A stretch of DNA of 64,000 nucleotides from Lysinibacillus antri (GCF_003977595.1 NZ_RYYR01000023.1:1-64000), one strand, 5' to 3'. Counted from the first letter of the stretch, positions 18,602 through 29,279 are shown. Notes: a model not told the origin generated them from the sequence alone. Translations and numbers: made by a program.

Positions 18602-21600
18602 TTGGGGAATAAGCGTTATCAAAAACTCATAAGAGGTAGCATAGTGGGTGTTGTAGCTTTTTCAGGAGTAGCTATAGTAACGCCCATTACCACTTTAGCT
18701 TATAAGGGATATTCAGATGTTAAATCATCGGCTTATTACTATGATGCAGTGAAAACCTTGACTGAACTTGGCGTAATTAACGGATATGGAGATGGTACAT
18801 ATCGTCCTAATAGTTATGTTACGCGTGGTGAAGCGGCGAAAGTCTTCTCGGATATATTAAATCTAGATACCGTGAATGTGTCGAATCCAGGATTTATCGA
18901 CGTTCCGACTACCCATCCATTGTATGGTTCTATTGCTGCTTTAGCAAATTTAGGATTTGTAAATGTCGACAATATTAGCACATTCCACCCAAACCAACCA
19001 ATTCAAAGAAATGAAATGGCCCTACTAATGGCCACTTTATTTAACTTACAAGCAACTAACCCCGAGCTTTTACCCTTTACAGATGTTACAACTGAATACA
19101 GAGAAGCTATTACTGCACTTTATGAGAATCATGTTACTGCAGGTACTTCGCCGACCACTTTTGACGGCTCATCGTATGTTACGCGTGGTCAATTTGCTGC
19201 CTTTATTGTACGTGCCACAAAAGTACCACCTAAACAAGAAACAGCAGAAGTTAGTATTACAATTGACAGCGTGTCGGAGGGAGCTGTCCTAACATCTGAG
19301 GGCAAATATACTGTTTCAAATTCTGTGGCAGCACTTTTCACTCAGGAAAATGCAAAACTCTTAGAAGGTGCCGAAATAAATGCAATCGTTGAGAAGGGCA
19401 AAATTGTTGCCATTTCATCTTTAACATTAAATAGCTCTGGTACAGAAGGCGCCCCACTTAGTTTTAATGGAGCAAACATAGTCATTGATGGGGATATTAC
19501 TGTCAATGCAGACCATGTTCGACTGGAAAATTTTACATTGAATGGTGACCTTTTGATTACAGAAAAAGTGACGACTGAAGTGACAGTTGAAGAAGTTAAG
19601 GTAAATGGCCAAATGAAACTGGAGTCTGCATCGAATTCTGTTGCTTCATTAAATCATCTAGTCGCAAATACTACAAAAGGTCCGAAAATAAATCTTATCA
19701 AGTCTCTTCTTGAAGGGATTCATATCGCACGAAATTATGTTGAAATCAATTCAGATACAAAAATTCCACTCATTACATTTGGTATTGGCGTTTCGTCTAT
19801 TCAAATTAATGCAGATGTTACGAAAATAGTGATTGATGTAAATATCCAGGTTGAAATCACAGGAAATGCATTGATTGACCAGCTCATTCTCCAAAAAGCA
19901 ACCGAATTAGCATTAAAAATTATTGGGGAAGTAAAAGAGCTATTCGTTCATGACTCGTCCACAAAAATTGAATTGGGTACACAAATTAATATCGATACTG
20001 TGATACTCCCAGAAAATTCACGCCCCCTGTCCGTCTTAACGAACTTCTATACAATTAAAAATAAAATTAAAAAGATAATAGATTCAAATGAAAAAATAAT
20101 AGAAGTACCAAGTCCGAGTAGTAGTGGATCATCTAACGTCTCAACACCAACTGTCGATAAATCAGTACTCACAAATACAATTGCTACTGTTAAAAGTTTG
20201 ATAGCAGAAAACTATACAGAAGTAAGTTGGAACGATCTACAATCCACACTTGCTGCAGCACAGTTAGTACTAAATAACGCAAATGCAACACAAGCAGATG
20301 TGACAACAGCAGTTAATAATCTTAAATCTGCAATAAAGAGTTTAGTTGTTACTAATAATCTAGGAGAACTATTCTTTAACAATTTCAGTCTGAATATGAC
20401 TCAAGAACAAATCCTTACAACTGCTGAGCAACTTGGTCTAACGAGAATTGATATTCCTATTTTACTTGAAGCATCTACGGAAGCCACAACACTAGTAGAA
20501 GAAGAGGATGAACCGGTAGAGCATGAATATGAGGAACCAAATCTTGATGATTTAGATACAATTTTCTATTTCACAAATGATCCGAATGCTCCTTCAAATC
20601 CAAATGATTTTGACGAACCAATGAATATGATTGCCTTTGGACTTAGCGATGGAAAAGTAATTATTCAGGGATTTATAGTTGCTTTACCAAGTGAAGATAG
20701 TTCAGTAGCAAGACATTATATTAATAATTATAAAAATTTAATTTCACAAAAGACGGATTTGCAAATAGTAGATGAAGAAGACATTGGATATCCGAGGGTT
20801 AGCTTGGAGAGTAATGAAAATGCTGATCTGCGTGTTGCGTCTATAGATAGTGAATATACAATGGATGAAGAAGATGAGGAAGACGAAGAGCAAAATGAAG
20901 AAGGAATTTACGAATACAATTATTATCAAGGGAACAGCTCAATCGCATATATGATGGCTTCTTATAATCCTGTCGAAAAATTGACTAATGTCATGTTTAC
21001 TGAAATAAGTATAAATACGGCTGTTGTAGCAGTAGACACTTACGAAGAATTAAAAGCTGCTATGGAAGACCCGAATGTACGTACGATTAATATCTACGAT
21101 GATATTGAGATTACAGAACCACTTGTAGTGGAATCAGAAAAACATATTAATGGTAACGGTTATATTTTAACAGCATCTAGTCCTGGTTATTATGCGTTAC
21201 AATTTATAGATACGGTAGGCTCTGTTGAAGATATTTGGATTACTGGTGCAGATGCAGCAATATTAGTGGATAATTCAACTGTAAATTTACATGATGATAT
21301 CGAAGTTTCAGGTAATAAGTACGGTGGTATCGTCGTTAGTTCAGGTACTTTAGATGTTTCAGATGCATACCTCTGGAACGAAGATGAAGCAAATGATAAA
21401 CCAACTATTTGGGAAGAGAGTATAGGAAATATCGAATCAGATTCTCAAGTTATCGGACATGAATATGCAGGTATATCAAAGGTCGATTACAAGCAACTAT
21501 CTGAAGAAAATATTCAACGATTCTATTATTTAAATGATGAACTAAGTGCACCAAATCAACTTGATGTAGAATTTAATGTAACAAACCTTGAAAAGCTACC

Positions 21601-22288
21601 TGCTACCATTCATGGCCAAGTTGACTTAAGTTTCAGTCCTGTAACAGGTGCTCAGGAGGTTTGGATTGAGATTTCACAAGATGGTGAAATTTGGGGTCCC
21701 GCATCAACATTAGTAGCGCTTGATAATACATCTAATAGCGCATCCATAGCAAATTTACTTGAAAATCAAACTTATTACTTTAGACTTGCGGCAAGCAAAA
21801 ACGGAATGACAAAATATTCCGATTCACTTGAAGTTAGAATCGAAAGCATGGCCCACCCGTTACAGGTACAAGAGCAGGATGGAACTGAGGTAATAGATCC
21901 TGAAGGGGAAAAAGAACAGGATACCGAGGGAAATGAACAACCGATAAACGAAAATGAAGAACAACAACCAGAAACTGAGGAGAATTCGGAACTTGAACAG
22001 CCTGCAAACGAGGAACAACCAAGTGAAGAGGGTGACCATCAACATGATAATCAGGATGAACAACAAAATGCCCCCGAAAATAAAGAAGCAACTGAAGATT
22101 CACCTACACCTAACACTCCACCGATGGAACCTCTAGATGTCTTATCATATAATTTTGGCACAACCGCGCTCCAGACTAGATATGACATTCCACTAATCCT
22201 AACTCTCCATGATATTCATACTATCAATAAAGGAACAAGCATCCTTGAATTAGATGATATAACTAGTAAAAAAATCATCAGGCTATAA
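18602..22288 (+). CDS. SLH-anchored surface protein with FIVAR, beta-helix and FN3-like parts
   Basis: 1228 residues. A signal peptide (about 1-30) is followed by three N-terminal SLH domains (about 33-200). Next comes a ~270-residue repetitive, probably beta-helical domain (about 210-490) that also occurs in the protein at 61976. A Ser-rich linker is followed by a FIVAR-like helical module (about 520-585), an acidic middle, a pectate-lyase-like adhesive domain with INIYDDIEITEPL (about 810-930), an FN3-like domain (about 1000-1085) and a Glu/Gln/Pro-rich low-complexity stretch (about 1095-1180). TTG 18602 is the start, six bases after AAAGGGGG. No catalytic residues were recognised, and an adhesive or structural role is inferred. 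It is transcribed alone, with a strong terminator downstream. Confidence 0.85.
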   Translation: MGNKRYQKLIRGSIVGVVAFSGVAIVTPITTLAYKGYSDVKSSAYYYDAVKTLTELGVINGYGDGTYRPNSYVTRGEAAKVFSDILNLDTVNVSNPGFIDVPTTHPLYGSIAALANLGFVNVDNISTFHPNQPIQRNEMALLMATLFNLQATNPELLPFTDVTTEYREAITALYENHVTAGTSPTTFDGSSYVTRGQFAAFIVRATKVPPKQETAEVSITIDSVSEGAVLTSEGKYTVSNSVAALFTQENAKLLEGAEINAIVEKGKIVAISSLTLNSSGTEGAPLSFNGANIVIDGDITVNADHVRLENFTLNGDLLITEKVTTEVTVEEVKVNGQMKLESASNSVASLNHLVANTTKGPKINLIKSLLEGIHIARNYVEINSDTKIPLITFGIGVSSIQINADVTKIVIDVNIQVEITGNALIDQLILQKATELALKIIGEVKELFVHDSSTKIELGTQINIDTVILPENSRPLSVLTNFYTIKNKIKKIIDSNEKIIEVPSPSSSGSSNVSTPTVDKSVLTNTIATVKSLIAENYTEVSWNDLQSTLAAAQLVLNNANATQADVTTAVNNLKSAIKSLVVTNNLGELFFNNFSLNMTQEQILTTAEQLGLTRIDIPILLEASTEATTLVEEEDEPVEHEYEEPNLDDLDTIFYFTNDPNAPSNPNDFDEPMNMIAFGLSDGKVIIQGFIVALPSEDSSVARHYINNYKNLISQKTDLQIVDEEDIGYPRVSLESNENADLRVASIDSEYTMDEEDEEDEEQNEEGIYEYNYYQGNSSIAYMMASYNPVEKLTNVMFTEISINTAVVAVDTYEELKAAMEDPNVRTINIYDDIEITEPLVVESEKHINGNGYILTASSPGYYALQFIDTVGSVEDIWITGADAAILVDNSTVNLHDDIEVSGNKYGGIVVSSGTLDVSDAYLWNEDEANDKPTIWEESIGNIESDSQVIGHEYAGISKVDYKQLSEENIQRFYYLNDELSAPNQLDVEFNVTNLEKLPATIHGQVDLSFSPVTGAQEVWIEISQDGEIWGPASTLVALDNTSNSASIANLLENQTYYFRLAASKNGMTKYSDSLEVRIESMAHPLQVQEQDGTEVIDPEGEKEQDTEGNEQPINENEEQQPETEENSELEQPANEEQPSEEGDHQHDNQDEQQNAPENKEATEDSPTPNTPPMEPLDVLSYNFGTTALQTRYDIPLILTLHDIHTINKGTSILELDDITSKKIIRL

Positions 22289-22299
22289 AAAATGATTAC

Positions 22300-22346
22300 G
22301 CATCTCGGTTGTTAGTGTATTTCTAACAATTAGAGATGCTTTTTTT
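22300..22346 (+). terminator. Strong rho-independent terminator
   Basis: GCATCTC and TTGTTAG pair with CTAACAA and GAGATGC, followed by seven T residues. Confidence 0.9.
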
Positions 22347-22383
22347 AGTATTTTATGTGTCAAAAAATTTACTTGAAGTAATA

Positions 22384-22402
22384 TTGTGCACTGGGTACAC
22401 AA
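22384..22402. repeat. 19-bp palindrome, copy 2 of 3
   Basis: TTGTGCAC-TGG-GTACACAA, one mismatch between arms. It lies 166 bp before the RCC1 protein start. See 3600-3618 for the family. Confidence 0.55.
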
Positions 22403-22567
22403 AAAAGTTTTTCTATGAATAAATCAAGTTATGGAATATTCTTAATATTTTATAATTTTTATAAAAAATGGTATATTTCCCTTATTACAATTAAAAATAA
22501 ATATAATATAATTTTTTTGGATGTAATTATTTGTAAGTAACATTTACTAAATTAAGGAGGAGAAGTT

Positions 22568-25500
22568 TTGTCAAATTTTAGGTTTATTTTATGTTTTATT
22601 TTTATTATTTTTTTAATAAATTTTAATACTAATAATAGAACTGCTTATGCTGAAGGAGTGGAGTATGTCGATGTAGAATCAGGTTCTTCGTTTACTATTG
22701 CATTAAGGAATGATGGAACTGTATGGGCTTGGGGGTTTAACCATAATGGTCGTTTAGGGGATGGAACGAATATTGATAAAAGAGTTCCCGTACAAGTAAG
22801 GGGACTACCTCCAATTAAACAAATTGCTACAGGGAATACTTTTTCTATGGCATTAGATGAACAAGGACAAGTATGGACATGGGGGGAGAATTATAAGGGT
22901 CAAATTGGAGATGGGACAACAACTCATCGAAATCTACCATTTAAAGTCCCAGGAATGACGAATATAAAAGAAATAGCAGCAGGTACAGAGTATGCACTTG
23001 TTTTGAAAGAAGATAAAACAGTTTGGTCATGGGGTAATAATTGGTATGGTGAATTAGGGAATCCAGATGTACCAGATTCAAATCAGACAAGTACTCCATT
23101 TTCTACAGTACCGGTCCAAGTAATGACTGAGTCAGGACCCATTCAAAATGTTAAGCAAATTTCCGCACGTTCTTGGAATGGTGCAGCATTATTAGAAGAT
23201 GGCACGGTAAGTACATGGGGATACAATCAAGGCTACCAATTAGGGGACTCGTCACTTAGTAGATTGGACGGAAATGGTAACATTTTTTTCACAAAAGTAG
23301 CAATAAAGGTTCCAGGATTAACAAATGTTAAAGTAATTACGCTAGGTAATCGTCATATGCTTGCATTAAAGGAAGATAACACTGTATGGGCGTGGGGAGA
23401 TAATAGAAATGGTCAATTAAGTTTGCCTATTATCCCAGGAAGATACTACCCTATATATCAACAATCTACATCCTTTCCTACAGGATTTATTAATAAATTA
23501 ACTGGAGGAATATGGGAAACTTCTGCCGCAATCATTGATTCTAAGTTATATATGTTTGGAGATAATTATGAATATCAGCTAGGAAACGGTAATCAGATTA
23601 AAGATAGTCAACCAAGATTGGTACCGGCCTTACAAAATATGAATATACAAGATGTTAGTATTGGTAATGGTCATGTACTTGCATTAGATGAAAGTGGATA
23701 TTTATGGTCATGGGGTAGAAATATGAATGGTGAATTAGGGAAAGATCTGCTCGATAATTATTCACCTTTTCCTAGTCGAGTAAATAATAATATGAATCTA
23801 TCAAATTTAACAGTTGAGGGACCGTGGATTTTAGCTGCTCCTTTTGATCCAACTGTATATCAATATAACCTTGGCAAGCAACCAAATCAACAAACTACTT
23901 TAACGTTTAGTTTTGAACCCGAAGATAAGGCTTTTGCAAATGCAATGATAAATGGGTCAGGTGTATCAAATACACAAAATATTAATCAATCTTTGATTCC
24001 AGGCAAAAATGAAATAAATATTAAACTTTTAGATAAACAAGGGATTTCAATGCCTAAAGAATATATTTTAACAGCTGTTCGAAATGAGTTGCCTACATTG
24101 TTAGTGACAACATTTGAAGGATTTGAAGATACCTCCCTATCACTGACAGATACAATTTTTAATAATGCCTTTAAAGATTTAGATAATGATAACTTAACGA
24201 AAATAAAAATTACACAATTACCATTAATCGGAGAATTAAAGCTTAACGAGGAAACCGTTAGTATAAATGATGAAATTTCTAAGGAGAATTTGAATATTCT
24301 TACTTATATTCCGCCTATCAATTGGCATGGTGAAACATCTTTTAAATGGATAGCATTTGATGGAATGGATTACTCCGCTAATGAAGTAGAAGCTATATTA
24401 AAAATAAATAATGTAAATGATGTTCCAACTGTAACGAATCTATCAATCTCAACAAAGGAAGATACAGAAATTGGTATTTCATTTACAGATTATTTCTCTG
24501 ATATCGATGGTGATACGCTTAAAAAAATTCAACTTACAACTTTACCGACTAATGGAATCTTAAAATTAAAAGATAGTATAGAGCCTTTAAAAGTGAATAA
24601 TGAAATAACAGAAATTGATAAAGTTATATATATACCTAACAAAGATTGGTCAGGGAATGATAATTTTCAGTGGAAAGGTAGTGATGAGCAAATGTATTCA
24701 ACAACTACCTCGACTGCAACAATTATTGTTGATCCCGTAAATGACGCTCCAATATTAAGCGACATAGCTAATCAGGAAATACAAACAAATACGTCTAGTT
24801 CAGCAATTCCTTTTACAATTACTGATATAGATAACGATATTAATGGAATTAGCGTAAGTAAAGTTTCTTCTAATTTAGATTTAATTTCTGAAGAAAATAT
24901 TGAAATTGGTGGTAGTGGAGAAAATCGAACTATTAAAGTTACACCTACTACTAACCGATATGGAACTGCTGAAATTTCTATAACTGTTAGTGACGGTTCA
25001 TTGTCCAGTACAAAAGTATTTCAAGTAAAGGTTGTTCCAAATGCTCCTGTCATAAAGGAAATTGATGATCAAGTAATAAATGAAGATGAATCGCTTAAAG
25101 GATTATTATTAGATATAAATGATTCAGATACAGAAGATGAAAATTTAATTATTACTTTTGATTCGAATAATCAAACATTAATTCCTACAGCAAATATTAA
25201 ACTTGTTAAAAATGGTAATGATAAAACAATTGAAATCACACCAAATAGTAATCAAAATGGAGCAACTGTGATCTCAGTAATAGTCAATGATGGAGTGTAT
25301 ACGATTACAGAAAATTTTTTATTAACAGTAAACGCTGTAAATGATGCACCAGTTATTGCACCAATAGAGGATAAAATTATTCCAGAAGATAGTGTGAATT
25401 ATCAAATACCAATTTCAATTGAAGATATTGATAATGAAATAGAAGATATTCAAGTAAGTGCAGTTTCATCTAATCTGGAATTGTTATTAAATACGGATAT

Positions 25501-28258
25501 ATCAATTACTGGAGATTTTAAAGACAAAGTATTAACTTTAACGCCTATACCCAACAAGGTAGGAGAAGTAGTTATTACATTAACAGCTAGTGATGGGGAT
25601 TTACAAACTAAAGTGCAATTTAAAATAAAGATTACCGAATTAAATGATGCTCCAACTATAACCGCTATTTCAGATATAACTGTTCTTGAAGACGAGATTA
25701 TCCCCCCATTAACTTTTAAAGTTAATGATATAGATAATGATTTTGAAGATATCAGTATTTCAACTAATTCATCTAATCTGTCTTTAGTACCTAATGAAAA
25801 TATAATAATCAACGGGAGTAGAGAAGATAGAACTTTAACTATTTTGCCATTACCAGATCAAAATGGAGAAACAGTTATCACTTTATCTGCTGCAGATGGA
25901 GAACTAGTCACTGATAGTTCTTTTAAAGTAACCGTGGATTCAGTTAATGATTTACCAGAACTGGGGAATGTTGATGATCTAGTTGTTTCGGAAAATAGGG
26001 AGTCAGTGAAGGTACCGATGGTAATTACAGATAAGGATACACCAATCGGACAATTAACTGTATCAGCTACTTCTTCAAATGAACAACTTATAAAATCAAA
26101 TAGTATTGTTGCAAAAATGGAGAATGAGAATTGGCTTTTAGAAGTAACCCCAGAAAAGGACCAATCGGGAGAATCAACAATTACAATAGTAGTAAATGAC
26201 GGAGTGGGGTTAGTAAATAAAACATTCAAAATTTTAGTAAACAAACTTCCAATAGCTCAAAATGTAATCATTAAAGGAGATCCCAAAATAGATGAAGTTT
26301 TAACAGGAAGTTATTTATATATTTCTGAAGATGGAATAAATGAAGAGGGATCTATATACAAATGGTATGTTGCTGACGATGAAAATGGAACAAATAATAA
26401 AACTATTGATAATGCTATTAATAGCACCTACAAAGTAACGGAATCTGATAGAGGAAAATATATTCAGTTTGAAGTTCAACCAGCGAAAATAGGTGGGGTG
26501 AAGGGAAAGGCCTTCAAAAGTCAATGGATAGGTCCGATAGTATCTGAAAACGCGAATTTATCTGATGTTAAATTAAATAACGGGACTTTAAGCCCGGTAT
26601 TTAACGAATCTATTGAAAATTATAATGTAAATGTTAGTAATAATATTACTAACCTGTTGTTGACACCTATAGGAAGCGATTCTCGTGCTAGTATTTCAGT
26701 TAACGGGAAAATTGTGGTCAGTGGTACTTCATCAGAACCTATTAACCTTAGCGTGGGTAAAAATACTATAACTATTATTGTAACGGCTGAAGATGGGATG
26801 ACAACAAAAACTTATACAGTAGAAGTTAATCGTGCAAATTCATCTAGTGGAGGTGGAAATTATCCATCACCAACGCCAAAACCTGATAATGGTGAAGTTC
26901 GAATGATTCCAATAAAATCAGGTAATCAATCACAAGTAGAAATTGAAATTACAAGAAAACTAATTAATGGAAAAAAGACTGATTTGGTTAAGTTGAATGA
27001 CTTTAAAGCGAATGAAGCAATATTACAGGCTATCAATAGTAAACAAAATTTTATAGAAATGTTAATAACAGATTTACCTAATAATCCAGTAGATAAAGTT
27101 AAAGCGGAGATTTCAAAATCAACTTTAAGTATTTTAAGTGAAAATAATATCGATTTGAAAATTAATACTGAGAGAGCAATTATTTCAGTTCCGAACCGAA
27201 CATTAACTAATAATGCAGATAAAGATATCGCTATCGAGATTGAGAAAGTAACAAATATCGAAGCGATACAAAATACACAAGGTTTGATAGCTCAATTAAC
27301 AAAAGGTGGTAGTTCAGTAAGCGCTCCACTTGAAATAAAAACAAATTATCTTGGTGAAACAGATCTTATTTTGCCATTATCGGATATCAATCTACCATCT
27401 AATCCAGAAAAATTGGATGCATTTTTAGATTCCCTTAAAGTTTTCATTCAACATAGCGATGGTGAGAAAAAAACTGAAAAAGGGATAATTGTATATGATA
27501 AAAATGGAAAACCAATCGGAATCAAATTCACAGTAGATAAATTTAGTATTTTTACGATTATTAAAATTCCTAAAGAAATAGAAGAACCTGAATTTGATGG
27601 AGAAAACATACAAGCAGAAACATTAGTAATGCCTGATAAGACGTGGACGATTTCATTTAATGCATTAGTAGATGAAGAAAGCCTTTCAGATAATATTTAT
27701 GTAATTGATGAAAATGGAAAGCAAGTTAAAGTTCATTTAAGTGTAGTAGCTGAAGATAATACGAAAGTAAAAGTGACACCTGAATCTTATTACAGCCCGC
27801 TAACAAAATACAATATGTATATAATGAATGTAAAATCAAGTGAAGGAAAGATTTTAAATAAACCTATCCGTTTCACATTTGAAATTGCTAATTATTCTTT
27901 AGTTGGAAATAAACAAGATTATCAGGAAACAAAAGATTTACAAAAATCATGGACAATAAAATTTAGTAAACCTTTAAATAAAGATACTGTTCATGAAAAT
28001 AATGTTTTTATTGTTGATGAACATGGGGAAAACTATAAAGCTAGTGTGCAATTAATAGAAAATGACTCAATAAGAATTACACCACAAGCTCCTTATAATC
28101 CTCAATTAGAATATTATTTATTTATTCAAAATATAGAATCATCAGAAGGAATCCTGATGAACGAAAATGTATGGATGAAATTTCAAATCAATATTCAAGT
28201 AGAACTAAAAAGAACATTTTTGGAAGAAGAACATATTATGTTTGAAGAATTTGAATAG
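22568..28258 (+). CDS. Secreted RCC1-propeller / Ig-repeat protein (1896 aa)
   Basis: The signal peptide covers about residues 1-29. Residues 31-425 hold seven RCC1-type blades, each with a W/F-G signature (TVWAWGFNHNGRLGDG, QVWTWGENYKGQIGDG and so on), enough for one closed propeller. At 508-1230 come tandem cadherin/tandem-95-like Ig repeats, several starting VNDAP. Then follow a cadherin-like beta-sandwich (about 1328-1425, LSDVKLNNGTLSP), a pre-anchor domain ending IKFTVDKFSIFTIIKI (about 1445-1670) and two SbsA-type Ig domains (about 1680-1780 and 1785-1885). It has no SLH domain, so surface retention must differ from its neighbours or it is released. The start is TTG 22568 after AAGGAGG. 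The N-terminus is strongly hydrophobic. The function is unknown; it is probably adhesive. Confidence 0.85.
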   Translation: MSNFRFILCFIFIIFLINFNTNNRTAYAEGVEYVDVESGSSFTIALRNDGTVWAWGFNHNGRLGDGTNIDKRVPVQVRGLPPIKQIATGNTFSMALDEQGQVWTWGENYKGQIGDGTTTHRNLPFKVPGMTNIKEIAAGTEYALVLKEDKTVWSWGNNWYGELGNPDVPDSNQTSTPFSTVPVQVMTESGPIQNVKQISARSWNGAALLEDGTVSTWGYNQGYQLGDSSLSRLDGNGNIFFTKVAIKVPGLTNVKVITLGNRHMLALKEDNTVWAWGDNRNGQLSLPIIPGRYYPIYQQSTSFPTGFINKLTGGIWETSAAIIDSKLYMFGDNYEYQLGNGNQIKDSQPRLVPALQNMNIQDVSIGNGHVLALDESGYLWSWGRNMNGELGKDLLDNYSPFPSRVNNNMNLSNLTVEGPWILAAPFDPTVYQYNLGKQPNQQTTLTFSFEPEDKAFANAMINGSGVSNTQNINQSLIPGKNEINIKLLDKQGISMPKEYILTAVRNELPTLLVTTFEGFEDTSLSLTDTIFNNAFKDLDNDNLTKIKITQLPLIGELKLNEETVSINDEISKENLNILTYIPPINWHGETSFKWIAFDGMDYSANEVEAILKINNVNDVPTVTNLSISTKEDTEIGISFTDYFSDIDGDTLKKIQLTTLPTNGILKLKDSIEPLKVNNEITEIDKVIYIPNKDWSGNDNFQWKGSDEQMYSTTTSTATIIVDPVNDAPILSDIANQEIQTNTSSSAIPFTITDIDNDINGISVSKVSSNLDLISEENIEIGGSGENRTIKVTPTTNRYGTAEISITVSDGSLSSTKVFQVKVVPNAPVIKEIDDQVINEDESLKGLLLDINDSDTEDENLIITFDSNNQTLIPTANIKLVKNGNDKTIEITPNSNQNGATVISVIVNDGVYTITENFLLTVNAVNDAPVIAPIEDKIIPEDSVNYQIPISIEDIDNEIEDIQVSAVSSNLELLLNTDISITGDFKDKVLTLTPIPNKVGEVVITLTASDGDLQTKVQFKIKITELNDAPTITAISDITVLEDEIIPPLTFKVNDIDNDFEDISISTNSSNLSLVPNENIIINGSREDRTLTILPLPDQNGETVITLSAADGELVTDSSFKVTVDSVNDLPELGNVDDLVVSENRESVKVPMVITDKDTPIGQLTVSATSSNEQLIKSNSIVAKMENENWLLEVTPEKDQSGESTITIVVNDGVGLVNKTFKILVNKLPIAQNVIIKGDPKIDEVLTGSYLYISEDGINEEGSIYKWYVADDENGTNNKTIDNAINSTYKVTESDRGKYIQFEVQPAKIGGVKGKAFKSQWIGPIVSENANLSDVKLNNGTLSPVFNESIENYNVNVSNNITNLLLTPIGSDSRASISVNGKIVVSGTSSEPINLSVGKNTITIIVTAEDGMTTKTYTVEVNRANSSSGGGNYPSPTPKPDNGEVRMIPIKSGNQSQVEIEITRKLINGKKTDLVKLNDFKANEAILQAINSKQNFIEMLITDLPNNPVDKVKAEISKSTLSILSENNIDLKINTERAIISVPNRTLTNNADKDIAIEIEKVTNIEAIQNTQGLIAQLTKGGSSVSAPLEIKTNYLGETDLILPLSDINLPSNPEKLDAFLDSLKVFIQHSDGEKKTEKGIIVYDKNGKPIGIKFTVDKFSIFTIIKIPKEIEEPEFDGENIQAETLVMPDKTWTISFNALVDEESLSDNIYVIDENGKQVKVHLSVVAEDNTKVKVTPESYYSPLTKYNMYIMNVKSSEGKILNKPIRFTFEIANYSLVGNKQDYQETKDLQKSWTIKFSKPLNKDTVHENNVFIVDEHGENYKASVQLIENDSIRITPQAPYNPQLEYYLFIQNIESSEGILMNENVWMKFQINIQVELKRTFLEEEHIMFEEFE

Positions 28259-28419
28259 TAACTAAGAAGTTAAGAAATCTAGTTATTTTTTAGTAAGAGG
28301 GTGTTAATTCTAAAATGGATTAACTTTGTTGAAAAAAGATTCTGTCAATGAAAAAGTCACAAAAATTTGTGATCTTTTCAAGTTGCCATTTGTTTTCCTA
28401 CATGGTTTCTTCTATTAAA

Positions 28420-28438
28420 TTGTGTAACGGGTGCACAA
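28420..28438. repeat. 19-bp palindrome, copy 3 of 3
   Basis: TTGTGTAA-CGG-GTGCACAA, two arm mismatches. It lies between the RCC1 protein and the terminator at 28466. Confidence 0.5.
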
Positions 28439-28465
28439 ACAACATTTGCGCCCTCGTTACCTACT

Positions 28466-28502
28466 AAAAAGACTGCTCTAGATTTACCAAGAGCAGTCTT
28501 TT
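28466..28502. terminator. Bidirectional terminator
   Basis: AAAAA-GACTGCTCT (28471-28479), a 10-base loop, then AGAGCAGTC-TTTT (28490-28498). T runs exist on both strands, so it can serve both the RCC1 gene and the minus-strand pseudogene. Confidence 0.85.
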
Positions 28503-28514
28503 AATCTGTTAAAA

Positions 28515-29018
28515 CTACTTAATAGTAATACTTTTATTATTAGCATTCCATAGAACTTCTTTTCCTAATTCCTCACTAATAAAACGAAGGGGAACTAGAG
28601 TTGTTCCGTTTTTTGTAAAAGGAGCAACGGCTAATTGCTTATTCTTTTTATTCACTATAGCTGTTTTGCTATTCAAATAAAGTACGATTTCGTTACTCTT
28701 TGTATCTGCGCTTGGATAGCTTGCAGTTAATACATAGTCCCCGCTCTAGTACTGATCCCCCCAGCTATTAGGATATACTTGGATATAATAAGTTCCAGGT
28801 TGAAATTGCTTAGAATAAGAGGATAGAAGATAATCGAGTCGCTCTTTTTTACTATTGTAGATTGCAAAATAAGCAGGAGCGGATTTGTCGGATAGGTTAA
28901 TATTTACATGACCTGCTTGATTTAATGTAATCGCATAAATCACTAAAAGTCGGGGATGACAAAAATTGTCTAGCTCACTTGTTGATTGAAGCTGCAACTG
29001 CGCCCCCGCAGAAAGCAT
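28515..29018 (-). pseudogene. Decayed stalk-domain (copper amine oxidase N-terminal-like) protein
   Basis: On the minus strand one frame reads from about 29018 to 28515, interrupted by an in-frame TAG at 28746-28748. The part before the stop includes AYFAIYNSKKERLDYL and GTYYIQVYPNSWGDQY, a beta-sandwich typical of secreted Bacillales proteins. After the stop it resumes with SGDYVLTASYPSADTKS and ends in a stalk/copper amine oxidase N-terminal-like domain (LVPLRFISEELGKEVLWN). The 5' part is also missing: an in-frame stop lies a few codons upstream of the first ATG. I call it a truncated, nonsense-disrupted relic of a secreted protein. The terminator at 28466 probably belonged to it. Confidence 0.75.
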
Positions 29019-29095
29019 CCAGCCAGAGCGGAAATCAACCCCTAGTTATGATGATGAACCACATAAGTACAAATTTAGTGGTTTTTGGTATTTGT

Positions 29096-29128
29096 GTTCA
29101 GAAATTGTTCAGACTGCTTTGGTATGAT
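29096..29128 (+). promoter_or_regulatory. Putative SARP-type operator/promoter of the SLH gene at 29280
   Basis: GTTCAG (29096-29101), five bases, GTTCAG (29107-29112), ten bases, then the -10-like TATGAT (29123-29128). The identical layout precedes the SLH gene at 34246. The second repeat takes the place of a -35 box, as in promoters activated by SARP proteins. The leader to the TTG start is about 150 bases. Confidence 0.6.
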
Positions 29129-29279
29129 GAATTTACAGTTCTAAATATCCCTTTAGAATTGTGCATTTTATGTAGAAAGTGCTAAATTACTACATTGCGA
29201 TATGCTATTGATAGTGAGTCAAAAAAGGGGAAATCAAAAAGCAACCATAGATCTAACATTCTGGAAGGAGAAAACAAAA

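Noticed and set aside
19083-19292. Plus-strand alternative frame inside the 18602 gene
   Set aside because: It is out of frame with clear SLH coding and has no supporting signal.
28979-29185. 68-codon plus-strand frame before the 29280 gene
   Set aside because: It is antisense to the stalk-domain pseudogene, spans the GTTCAG promoter, and lacks a ribosome site.
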